Assembly: GCA_017354895.1 (NCBI GenBank)
Contig: CP071495.1
Location: 3,827,001 to 3,891,000 of the forward strand
DNA from: Podospora comata
Taxonomy: Eukaryota; Ascomycota; Sordariomycetes; Sordariales; Podosporaceae
Length of the DNA stretch: 64,000 bases
Reading direction: 5' to 3'
The notes under the pieces were generated by a model that saw only the letters and a program-made list of their open reading frames with translations, was not told the origin of the DNA and did no database searches. Of the stretch, positions 54,362 to 64,000 are shown piece by piece. Position 1 is the first letter of the stretch. Each line of letters starts with the position of its first letter. The position numbers were made by a program, and so were the translations under genes.

Positions 54362-57300
54362 TTAAAGAGGCGCCGATAAGCCTTGGGTGGCGGTGGTAGT
54401 ACCACTATTGCTACGCATCCAAGCAAACATGCCGCTGCCTGTGACAGCCGGAGTGGGTGGTTCGACGGGGGTTCGGAGTTGTTGCACTTCGCGCGGCTCA
54501 AGAAGAAGACTCTTGCGATAGTGGGAAGCCTGCGTGTTGGCACCCGCCTTGTCCTTTTCGCGGACTCGGTCGATCTGGCTGGACAGCCATTCTTGCAGGT
54601 CGGCCACCTCAGTCAGGCGGTAGGGGATCTGGAAGCGCTGCAACTCGCCGATGCTCTTGGCCGTGCGGGTGTGCTTGTCAAAGTTGATGACCACCAGCCC
54701 AGTATCGCTGGTCTTGGTAGCAGGATTGCCAACATCGACAAAGGTGAGATCAGTCAAGAACATGCCCAGAAATGGCAGGCATGGAGGGACGCGATCGTGA
54801 AGCCGGGCGCGAAGGGCCTTGTAGTTCTGGTTGAAGTCCACTGTGGATTGCAGCGACTTGAGCATCTCCTTGCGCTTGACGCTCACAGTGTCCCATGTCA
54901 TCTTGAGGCGCTTGATGCTGGTGTCGGTGAGTGCGCAAGTGATGGCCATCAGGGCGTCGTAGTTATGCAGCGAGGAGCATTGGCTGGCAATCTTGATCCA
55001 GTGCTTGATGACCAACGCCCGTTTCTTGACCTCGTCGTACTGCAGGATGGTGTCGGCAACCAGGTTGGAGAGACCTGTGGTAAAAGCCGACATGGCCTTG
55101 ACGTTGGGGGCACCAACTCCAGCAAGCTTGGTCCATTTGGATCCCAAGAGCTCCTCCGGCAGGATCGAGCAGAAGAGAGACATCTGCTTGATGGTAAGCT
55201 GGCGCGCAATCTCCAGAGGGTCAAAGTCCAAGATGGATGGGCAGCTGCCCCCGGCCTTCCAAGCAGCCAGGGCATTGGTCTGGCTTCTGGTCATGGCAGG
55301 CGCAGGAACCGGTGTCTCGGCGGGGATGTAGTGGGTGCCCGTGGTGCCTGATTTGCCCATGGATGACACGAACCTAGGGACCAGCGCACCATCGGCGACA
55401 GACACCTTCTCGGCAAGATCGAGGAGGCGCTTGGCGGCCGACGGAAGAATGGCCGCTAGTTTGACTTGGGCGAATTCCTTGATCAAGTCAAGGGCTTCAC
55501 GGTCTGTCTCCTCCCTCCAGTGTGATTCGAGCCAGCCCTTGAAGACATTGTACGTGCGCAAGCGCACCGGGGCGGCAATGGTGCTACTTTCACCGACATA
55601 GTCGAAACGCTCAACGAGAGCCTGTGTAAGCGCTGTCGGAGTGCAAAAGAGCCGAAAGGTGAGATAAAAGGTCGAGACAAACATGGCATCGGGTGTCGAC
55701 TCGTGTGTGGTAAGTCTCTCGACCAGGGCGGGGAGCGAGCCACCCGTGACCTGGCCCTCCTTGTTGAACACCAGCTCGTGGGCAAACGTCTTCTCAATCA
55801 GTCTGGACTCGACATCATCCACCTCCTCGGCCTGGCTCGTGGTCTCGGTCGTGCTCAAATCGGAGAATGACGGCTGGTTCCTTGGAGCTTGTGTGCTGTC
55901 GGGTGTGGTGGCACGCGTCGAGGTCTGCGACAGAATGCTGGACTCTGAATGCCGGCTGAGATATGTGCTACCCGAGCCCGAGCTCGAGGCGGTCATGCTT
56001 TCCGAGCGGAAGGAGCGGAAATCGCTTCCATTCGTGCTGGATGGCTCGAGGGGACTATAGGTATCCATTGGGAGAGAGGCGGTTGATATTCTCGGGAGTG
56101 GTGGGAGGTCAGCACGGTTGTAGGACGCGGTCTGGACGACACTGGAGGCACGGTCACGCATCGGGAGTGATTGTGGTCGCGAGTCTGAAGGCAAGGGATG
56201 CGAAACTGGCTGCTCGGTAATTGGCGAGGTGACCTGCGGAACATCGGGAAGTGGCTTGTCGATCGAGAGCACGACAGACGGAACGGGAGCCGAAGATGTG
56301 ACGGAAATTGCTGTCGACGCCGTTGGTGTTTCGGACACGGTTGATCCAGCGATGCTTGCCGACTCGGATGGGCAGTACTTGGAGTCCTTCTCCTCCCGAA
56401 CCAGCGTCAATGCCGAAAGGTCAAAGTTGACGCCTAGACTCCCATTGTCAAACTCGAACTCGAAGTCGCCGATTCTTTCGATCACCCATTTTGTCTTGGC
56501 CACACATTCGCCAGTGGCTTTGACGCAACCCGTTGCGGCGCCCAATAGCCGGCCGTTATCCTGAGGGATGATCACGTCTTCTTCCATGTCCAATGTGGCA
56601 TTGGCGAGTATATCGCGCGCCGTGTGCACCAGCTCCTGGATACGGTCGTACATGGCCGCACGAGACTGCTCCAACACATCGATGACTGCCGCGTTGTGTG
56701 TGCAGACAACATCCACCACCACCAAAAGCTGCCCTCCCGATGTTGCCGACTGCTTGACGGCACGAGCAAGACTGGGCCTCGACTGCGACTGGAGATGTAA
56801 CCGCCCGATGAATGAGCCCAAGTGCGAGAGGAAAATATCGTGGCAAGCGTTGAGCTTTTCCGACACTAGATTCTGCGAGTGGGCCAGGGGTGAGGGACCT
56901 GCGATGCTGAGACGATGAGAGAGGGTGGAAGACGGGCGATGAATCTGGAGTGGGCCGACCTGAGACAGACGGCGGGCATTTGTATTCTGTGTGCAAACTG
57001 AAGACAAACGGTTTTCGGCTGGGGTCAGACTTCGTGCCACGTCGCTGGCCGCGTACTGTGCCCTCTCGGCAGTCTCCCCGTCGTCCTCGGCGCGGGAACC
57101 TGCATCCGCTGCCGGGCCATAACCGGCATCAAAGTTGGATGACTCTGCTGGTGGCGTTGGTGGAACCTGGTTGTCCTCAGCTGCCGTTATGGCTGCGATT
57201 GTGGGCACCAGCGGCCTCCTCTCCTCTTCCAAGACGTCCAAGAACCTCACTCCCTTGGTGACAATCTTGAAGGCACGCAGAATCATTTCGTCCACCACTT

Positions 57301-58082
57301 CGTTGACCTCCTCCACGTTGCCCATGCGCTGGGCATCATGCAGCCGCCTAGCTGTTTTGACCAGGCATGATAATTCTGACAATAGTGACTTCCGGTTTCG
57401 CCGTAGCCCATCGTATTGTTGCACGAGGGGTGATTCTCTTGTCAGACAGTGTGTACGCTCCTGTGAAATTATTAGATGACACCATACAGCAACAGCCCGA
57501 TCACGGCGCCTGATAGAAACGTACCAATAAATAGCGAACACCGGCAATGATTCCCTTCATGAATTCCTGGTTTCCAAACATTTCGCTGTCATTCCCACAC
57601 GTTGCCCGCATCATGTCCCAAAAGTTGAGCAGCGCCTTCAACAAGCTCCTCATCTCGTCAGGGTCGTACGCCTCGCAGTAATTGGTAGGAAGCCACCCTC
57701 TCGCGCCATTGACCAGCAGAGTGCCGTCGGCCCAGCCGTTGGTGTGAATCGAGTGGACCAGGACAACATCGCCCTCGTTCAGCGGGAGGGTGACGGTGGA
57801 GTCGTTCACAATGTTTTCTGGCTGGAAGGGATAAAAGGCCCTCAGAAAATTATGAAAGACGGGCGGCTCGTTGGCCATTTCGATTTCCATCTGAATGTGC
57901 TCCTGCGCCTGCGTGTAGAGGTCCTCCTGGGATCCATTCGGGGTCGCTGGCGGCGTTATCTGTGATTGCGAATATGGGTCTGATGAGTCGGCCACACTTG
58001 ATCCATTGCTGCGGGTTTTCTGTATCGCCAAGGGGGCCACTTGTAGGCTTGATCGCGCGGGTTGGCTGTTCAGCATTGCCAT
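54362..58082 (-). CDS. Cdc25-type Ras guanine-nucleotide exchange factor with SH3 domain
   Basis: Exons 58082..57525 and 57460..54362 (64-bp intron between RYLL and ERTHCLTRES); 1,218 residues. An SH3 domain lies at about 78-137 (FLRAFYPFQPEN, LNEGDVVLVHS, GARGWLPTNYCEAY). A disordered Ser/Pro/Thr-rich middle follows (about 300-720). The RasGEF N-terminal (REM) domain begins near 733 (LIEKTFAHELVFNKEGQVTG), and the catalytic CDC25 domain lies at about 928-1148 (DPLEIARQLTIKQMSLFCSI, IASQCSSLHNYDALMAITCA, PFLGMFLTDLTFVDVGNP). It activates Ras by GDP/GTP exchange upstream of cAMP or MAPK signalling. The start is the first ATG of the frame after a stop; an upstream exon around 58110-58380 cannot be excluded. 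Confidence 0.9.
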
Positions 58083-61000
58083 TGCTGTCGGTGATGGTGG
58101 TAAGAACACATAGGCCTCGCAGTTGCGACCAGATGGGGGCCAGTGTTTTCAGGCGCAAGTCCGGGTCGCTGGAGGAGGAAAGAGTGTCAGTACAAGAAGT
58201 GGGCGACGGTCGGCACGTCCTCGTGGACCAGCTTGTTTTTGGTGATAGTGTTGAAGAGGTGAAGAATGTAGGGAGCGAGGTTTCCTTGGTGGCAGGAATG
58301 AGAAGCTGCATACCAGGGGGAGGCCCCAGGTGACGAAGTTTCGGAATGGTGATCGAAGCAGACGGCAATGTGCAAACCGGGCAGGATTCGATTTCATACC
58401 TTTTTCTGTCTGTTGTGGCCAGCCAGTCCAGTGATGCGGTCTTGTGTTGCGGGATCGTCGCTGTGGGATGGATGGAAGAAGCAAGAATGCAGCAGCAGCA
58501 GCAGCAGGGCGGCTTGTCGCTATTGCTGTTGCTGTCGCTGTCGTCGGGAACTCGAGTGGCTGCTCGGATCGGTTATAACATGCACCTTGTTGTCGTATCG
58601 GACATCAATGCAGGTCAGTCGTGTGAGTCCAGCTGTCCAAGTCCTGGTCGACCGTGGTGATGATCCAAAGTCGGGTATCTGTATTGATTGGTAGTTGGTA
58701 CGTGTGGGTAATTTACAAGAATCCGGTGGTAGGTGGTGCTATGTCCAAGTTGCGACCAGCCGCGCGTGTCGATTGTTGCTTGATGTTTTTCGAGTTATGA
58801 AAAAAAGAAAAAGATGAAACCCAGAAAGCTCGAGACTCGAGAGAATGGAAGGAGGCAGACGATGGAAAGAGATGTCGCTGCTGCTGCTACTTCCTCTCTC
58901 TGTCTGTGGTTCCCCTGTCGTGGTCCCCTGGCTGCAGCGATGGTTCATGACTCCACTCCCTCTTTCCAGACTGGCACCCTGGCAGGGTTCATCTGCAATA
59001 TTTTTCGTCGCGATATTGCCCGTTGGGGAACGCTGCGGGTCTTGCGGGTAGCCCCCCGGTACACGCTAACGGCAGCCAACGAGCGTTCAGAGGAAGAGCT
59101 CGGGACCATGGATTTCTCCCCCGGTTCACTCCATCCCAAAATTGGAGGGTCCAACCCGGGGCGTGTTTTTATTATACCATCACATCACAGCTTTTGATCG
59201 TTATCTGTAATTCACGTGTTTCGTCTCACGTTCTAGGCCGATTGGACAGCTCTCTCCGCATGTCTTGAACTTCTTTTCATTCGGACTCGGAGTCTATTGA
59301 CTTTGTATAATAGGTCTCTCTCGGTCTCTTGAGGAGAGTGAGAGAGAGGTAGGTGGTCGGGTGTCCGGTGTGGGCGGGACGGCTCCAACTGTGCCTTCCG
59401 CGGGTCATGATGAATTCTGATAGGGTCTCGACGTTGCCGTGGTTGCACTCGTGGTCAAAAAGTGCACTTTTCAGTATTCTACTGGTGGCGATCAGTTGTT
59501 GGACATCCCGCTACCATCAACGCCTCGATCGTTTACTGCATTTGTCAGGTTTTGGTTGCGTTCTTGCGATACCGGCCAAAAGCTGACTGCTGCAGTGTGC
59601 CTCTCGCTATGCATTGATATCACATTCCCTCTCCGACCGGGGAGAGTGGTTGATCGCCTTCACATGGAGCTACTGCGCGAGAATCTGCTTTTTTATCTCT
59701 TATCACAGTGGGCAGTGATAGCTTGGCTACCTTACCTGACTTTCGCAGATACTGTGTGCCCTCATCTCCGGTTGTTGTCGTCGTCCTGTACAAAGCACTG
59801 TCCAGGCACCTCGCTCACTTTCCAGGTTACCCCACGCTGCAGGATGCCCCGTGTTCCCCACCGAACGGGAGGCAGTTGCTTGTTAAGCACACGCCCCAAG
59901 CTTTCTTTTCTTGGCGTTTATGTGTCGCCGAGGGCAACGTCCAGGGTCGTGTTGTTGCCAGTCTCCCTCGAATTGTTCTCAGTTGCATTTTGTTTTTCTT
60001 TCGTGCCATCAGGTTATTTCCACGCGCCAACATCAATGCTACTGAAAACAAGCAAATAATGGAGACGGCGTCACCGTTTAATATCGCCAGTCTTCCTGCT
60101 GGGATCCTCTTATCTCTCAGCGTCCCATCAAGTCTCGGCTGGTTCTGCCGTTCGCTGAAGACCTGCAGAGCACGCGTCCAAAGATGCCCTGTGCTTCTTC
60201 CCCACACCACAGCTGCAGCGGCACTGAAGATAGCTGCAGGGAATGAGATTCCCATTGATATGAATTGGTGCACCTGACAGTCTCTTGAGAGATCTGAATG
60301 CTCAAAAGGAGTGCCGTTCGAATACCAAAGCCTGCGCCATGATCTGACACTTTGGCCTCTGGCTCTCTGGGTACTCGAACCTTTGAAGTTTCACAGCCTT
60401 CCCCAAATGCGCCTCGACGTTTCACGCAAGGCCTTGTCTCGGATATCGCCCTTTTTCGTCTGAACATTGCAACCTGGAAGCTGAAGACGTCAAGCCTCGC
60501 CTGGTATCAGCTGCTTCTGCTCGTCTGCTGCACAAAGGTTGCTGCGGCCATCCGTCCGGGTGGACGGACCACCTGACAATGCCGACCCAGTGCTCTGGCG
60601 CCGTAAAAACGACCGCGACGGCCTCAGACGCGGAAGCCGGACCGGGCGGGCGATAGTGTATAGGGCCGGCGCCAGTTCACACGCCGGTGACTTGGCCGCA
60701 GCCCAAGGGAAAGAGTTCTCCTTTTCAACGCAGCCACTCTTCACTACTTTGTAAAAAGACGCGGAATTGCCCGTGTGCAGTCAGCAATCGTGGACAACCT
60801 GGAAGGTACGTGGGGGTGAACCCTTGACACCTGCACAAGTTCGCTCTTAGCGTGGCAAGGCACGCCATGTCGCGTCCTGGCGAACATGAGATTCTTTCTC
60901 GCTCCAACTCACTGATATCTGTACACCCTGGCAGATCCGACTGATGATCGAGTGTCAAAAATCCCAGGCTCCCAGGCTTGTTGATGAGACCCCCCAAATC

Positions 61001-62822
61001 ACGTCAACTCTCCACCAAACGAACACGCCCCGGGATCAGCAAATCAAGATACAGGAAAACGTGGATTCCCCAGATCAGCATCAGGGCCAGGCCACGTCCA
61101 CCTACCCTGACCCCCTAACCATGTGGGCGGCGGCAGCAGATGTCTTGTGCTCGACAGCAACTCCAGCATTTAGCCAATGTATAACATATGAATGAAGCCC
61201 GTGAGTCGTCGCGTTGCTGCGGAGACTTTTGCCAGGCAAAAACCACAGAGATTAACAAATCAAGCGAGCAGCCCAAGCGAGTGGACACATCCCACGAGCT
61301 GTCAAGCTGGACACCCAGTGTTGGCTGCATGTTTCACTTTTCAACATTCCATATTAGGTCCAATCCCACGTTGTGCAAGCTCCGAAAGCAGAGAATTTAT
61401 GGAGCTGATTTTCCTTTTCGAGGGCTTTTCCAAGGTGCCTACATATGCAGACCTACTGCAGCATGTCGATGCCGGCCAGCGGCGAGGAAGGCTCAGCAGC
61501 TGCGCGACAAGCCAATTCGGGGCGTGAAGAGCTCGCCACTTCAGCCTCAACACAGGGACACATCAATACGAACATGGAGGAACGGCATCGCGGCACATCG
61601 GCTCTTTTCCGGGCAATGTCGAAGCTCTATCCAAACTTACCAGGCCGCGTCTGCCGCCATCACCTCGGCCAACACGATTGGCCAATGGTATCGACGTCAG
61701 CAACTGGGTGCGGGAAGGCGGGGTAACTCGGTGTGAAATGGTACCCGGGACCTGCATTTGCGCAACCCACCACCACCACCCCACCAGCAGCAGCAATTAA
61801 AGATCAATCAATCTATCTGTCTATCAATCGCCACGGGCGATAATCAACTCAAATGTCGTCAAACCTCAACATCGGGCATCAAGCACACTGACAGACAGAC
61901 GACCTTGGAAGCCCAACGGCGCCTACCGCCCACCGTTCACCGCCCGCCCACCGGCTGCCTCTTGGCGTTCAATGGCGGCGGTTTTCTAGTGCCGAAGACC
62001 ACCTATCAACAATGTGAAAGATCAGTAACAAACCGGAAACCATGCAGTCCTCGATAATCAGGCCACCACGATGCCCACCTTGCGGCATCTCACATCCTGT
62101 ATCGACAATAACTAACACTGCATTTTACTTCAATTCCGTCCCCGTCCCGGCATTCACATCGGGGGTTAGTACTCTCATTGGCCAGTCAGTCCCACCTGAT
62201 AATTGGCCGCCTCCATCGACAAGGTTGCTTGTCTGCTTGTTTCGACACAGGTGGAGAAAGGCGTTTCTCGTGGGGCATCGGAACCAGGTTGACAAGGACA
62301 GCCTTGGTTGTCAATTTCCTGGCAGGCCTGGCAGAAACCCCAGGGTCCTGTCATGCCTGTCTTTTCCTTTCTGTTGAGTGCTTGTGGCTGCCCATCAAGG
62401 TTCCACCGGCTGCCAGCGGTCTGGCCGACTCGCTATCTTAAGCTCGGCGTTGATCACTGCTCTCCTCGGCATGGCGGCCGAGACGAGCTTGGACGATCAA
62501 CACCCAAAACCGCCGTTACTGGAGCCCGCGATATTGTGCTGATCACTACCTGTCCGGCTCATCTGGCAGAGAGGCGTGAGTGAGATGCTGGTAGCATCGC
62601 AGAGTACCTCGGTTTCAGGCATTACATACGCGCATTTCAAGCAAGATGGTAAGATAGACGACGGGTGTGATTATGATCTGATACTTTTTGGAGCCGGCGT
62701 GGTTCCCAAGCGTCACAACGCTCGAGAACTCCGTCTCTCGGCATGAACTATAGGCGGAAATCGCTACACTACACCGATCATCAACCACATGTGACACCAG
62801 CAACACGCATCAGATTCCACTC
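58083..62822 (+). other. Long stretch (4.7 kb) without a recognisable gene
   Basis: 5' flank of the RasGEF gene and 3' flank of the nuclease-like gene. Near 58110-58380 (minus) two overlapping frames give peptide-like sequence, for example LAPYILHLFNTITKNKLVHE in one and RLKTLAPIWSQLRGLCVLTT in another, which may be a 5' exon or chance. A six-unit CAG run is at 58490..58507. Open frames at 59439-60059 and elsewhere show no family resemblance. The rest is probably a long promoter and leader, as is common for signalling genes in filamentous fungi. Confidence 0.45.
58490..58507 (+). repeat. CAG trinucleotide run (6 units)
   Basis: Six uninterrupted CAG units (CTG on the RasGEF strand), about 400 bp upstream of the RasGEF start, within what is probably its leader or promoter. 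It could vary in length between strains. Confidence 0.8.
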
Positions 62823-63953
62823 TCATCGTGGCGCATACACAAACGCCAACTGATCCACTTCACTTCCGTCCTGCCCAACAAACCCGACAATCTGCCACCC
62901 GCTTGGAGCCGTGAATGTTTGGCAGGAACTGGTCGCCGAGCCCGCTGTGAGACTGCGCCCCGAAGAAGTCACAGCTCGGATATAAAAGTTGCGAGTTTGC
63001 CCGTTACGTTGGCCGCTGCAGAGCTCGGCCTGGGTCCAGTATTCGGTCGCTCCCAGGGCGAGAGAAACAACACTCCCGCCGGTGCCGCCGTGGGCGAATA
63101 TGGTGCCGTCTGTCAGTGTCAGTCCGACGCTATCAAGACGGGATCCTGCTCGGAAAGTGATGGTTGCCGTCTTTGGCTTGTTGGTCCCGGCAAGGACGGG
63201 GACATCGCTGAACCAGGTGCCGTGGGGACCGCCGAACAAGCTGCTCTGACGAAGGGACGCTCCAGAGGACCAGGTGTAGTTGACAAGGACTGGGTTGTGA
63301 TCTGTCAGGATGTTGCCGTCGGCCTGAAGGAACCGCAAAGTATCGTAGCGGACGTCGGTGGCCTGGAGGTTGAGGAGCGGGCTAGCCCGGTAAAAGACCT
63401 TGTCCACGATTTCACACAGGTCGTTGGCAGCGGGGTTGCCGCATGAGCTGGGGGACTGGGGAATGACGTTATTGTAGAGGAGCTCAACCCAGGCATCCTT
63501 GAGTCGGGGGCCGGAAGGATTCTCGCTGGCGAGCAAATCCCGGATGCCTGTGTCGCCTGTCCGAGTGTAGCGGCTGTTGAAGTCACCAGCCACAACGACA
63601 GCATTGCCCTTGCTCCACGTGGCAATGTAGTCAGCCACCTGCTTCACGTTGTCGTTTCGGGCAGTAAGATCACCAGGCTCGACACCAGCGTCGGCGTGGA
63701 GATTGTAGAAATCAACATAGGCCGCAGTGGAGCTGTCGGATGAGATGGCCACACGCATGAAGGTGAAGCCTTTCGGCGTCAGACAATCGGACTGGCTCGC
63801 ATCGGAGCATTTGTTCCACTTGATACGCCGAAAGTCAACCCAGGGAAGGTAGGACACGGTGTTGAGACCCGAACCAAACGGAACACCGCCCGATGTGGCA
63901 GTCCTGTGCGGATGCGTGTTGGTCCGGTAGATGTGAGCGTGGTAGTTGAAGTC
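62823..63953 (-). CDS. Endonuclease/exonuclease/phosphatase-fold protein with jacalin-like tail (5' partial)
   Basis: The visible exon, 376 residues, starts after a GACAG acceptor at 63954; the upstream part is beyond the window. Phosphodiesterase-fold motifs are VDFYNLHADAG (conserved NxHxD-like strand), VVAGDFNSRYTRTGD (catalytic Asp-Asn) and ILTDHNPVLVNYTW (catalytic Asp-His). The last 130 residues resemble a jacalin-like beta-prism lectin: GTWFSDVPVLAGTNKP, AGSRLDSVGLTLTDGT, GGTGGSVVSLALGATEYW, GWQIVGFVGQDGSEVDQLAF. Known relatives are secreted fungal proteins in which a DNase-I-like or phospholipase/phosphatase fold is joined to a lectin module. The substrate could be a nucleic acid, phosphoinositide or sphingomyelin; it cannot be decided here. 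Confidence 0.82.
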   Translation of the reverse strand, partial: DFNYHAHIYRTNTHPHRTATSGGVPFGSGLNTVSYLPWVDFRRIKWNKCSDASQSDCLTPKGFTFMRVAISSDSSTAAYVDFYNLHADAGVEPGDLTARNDNVKQVADYIATWSKGNAVVVAGDFNSRYTRTGDTGIRDLLASENPSGPRLKDAWVELLYNNVIPQSPSSCGNPAANDLCEIVDKVFYRASPLLNLQATDVRYDTLRFLQADGNILTDHNPVLVNYTWSSGASLRQSSLFGGPHGTWFSDVPVLAGTNKPKTATITFRAGSRLDSVGLTLTDGTIFAHGGTGGSVVSLALGATEYWTQAELCSGQRNGQTRNFYIRAVTSSGRSLTAGSATSSCQTFTAPSGWQIVGFVGQDGSEVDQLAFVYAPR

Positions 63954-64000
63954 CTGTCACCAGCGTGTCAATGCTCCGATTCGGGTGATGATCTTGAAAC

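Noticed and set aside
59439-60059. 206-codon plus-strand frame in the 4.7-kb gap
   Set aside because: Cys/Leu/Ser-rich sequence without motif, Kozak context or introns; probably chance.
1-64000. tRNA or rRNA genes, CRISPR arrays, transposons
   Set aside because: No T-loop/anticodon arrangement, repeat-spacer pattern, terminal repeats, transposase or reverse-transcriptase motifs were seen. A GGCTTCGAACC at 42648 is inside the kinase 2 coding sequence.

Overview
The window is nuclear DNA of a filamentous ascomycete (Pezizomycotina), most likely a Sordariomycete. The coding sequences are interrupted by many short introns (mostly 50-80 bp) with CTAAC/CTGAC-type branch points. The gene content is typical of that group: a fused bioDA gene, HET-domain genes, fungal-type NLR/STAND genes, a Clr5-domain gene and a secreted M28 aminopeptidase. 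No bacterial, plasmid or viral signature was seen. All gene models are read by eye from frame continuity, splice signals and family motifs.

Layout. 1-2164: 3' part of the bifunctional biotin gene (dethiobiotin synthetase/DAPA aminotransferase). 2399-3810: a decayed NLR (nucleoside-phosphorylase-like, NACHT P-loop and ankyrin remnants). 3900-8112 (minus): a secreted eight-exon GMC oxidoreductase and a single-exon MFS transporter. 8810-16005 (plus): a DUF1992/DNAJC28-like mitochondrial protein, a battenin/CLN3 (BTN1) homologue and an M13 metallopeptidase with a GC-AG intron. 16816-18348 (minus): a secreted Lap2-type M28 aminopeptidase. 20908-22366 (minus): an unassigned protein with a zinc-peptidase-like HEIVH motif. 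23159-29515 (plus): an unassigned protein, then a very large STAND protein with an N-terminal Goodbye-like domain, a NACHT-type P-loop and a C-terminal ZZ-like zinc finger. 29868-35262 (plus): inorganic pyrophosphatase and a Mug190-type SMP/C2 lipid-transfer protein.

35426-50000 is an accessory block of self/non-self recognition type. It holds two divergent HET-associated protein kinases, two HET-domain genes, a Clr5-domain gene and small or unassigned genes. 50181-52670 is a large unassigned protein whose C-terminus resembles the HicA fold. 54362-58082 is a Cdc25-type SH3/RasGEF protein. A 4.7-kb stretch without recognisable genes follows. The window ends in an endonuclease/exonuclease/phosphatase-fold protein with a jacalin-like tail.

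The most unusual structure is at 38584-39170 on the minus strand, between the kinase and the HET reading frames. It is a ladder of consecutive acceptor-(3 or 6 nt)-donor units about 70-80 bp apart. Read as micro-exons, every one is a whole number of codons in phase 0, none is a stop, and together they could join the kinase, HET and downstream frames into one protein of about 1,816 residues. Micro-exon chain, recursive (step-wise) splicing of one long intron, and two separate genes with the ladder in the HET leader are the competing explanations. RNA evidence would decide.
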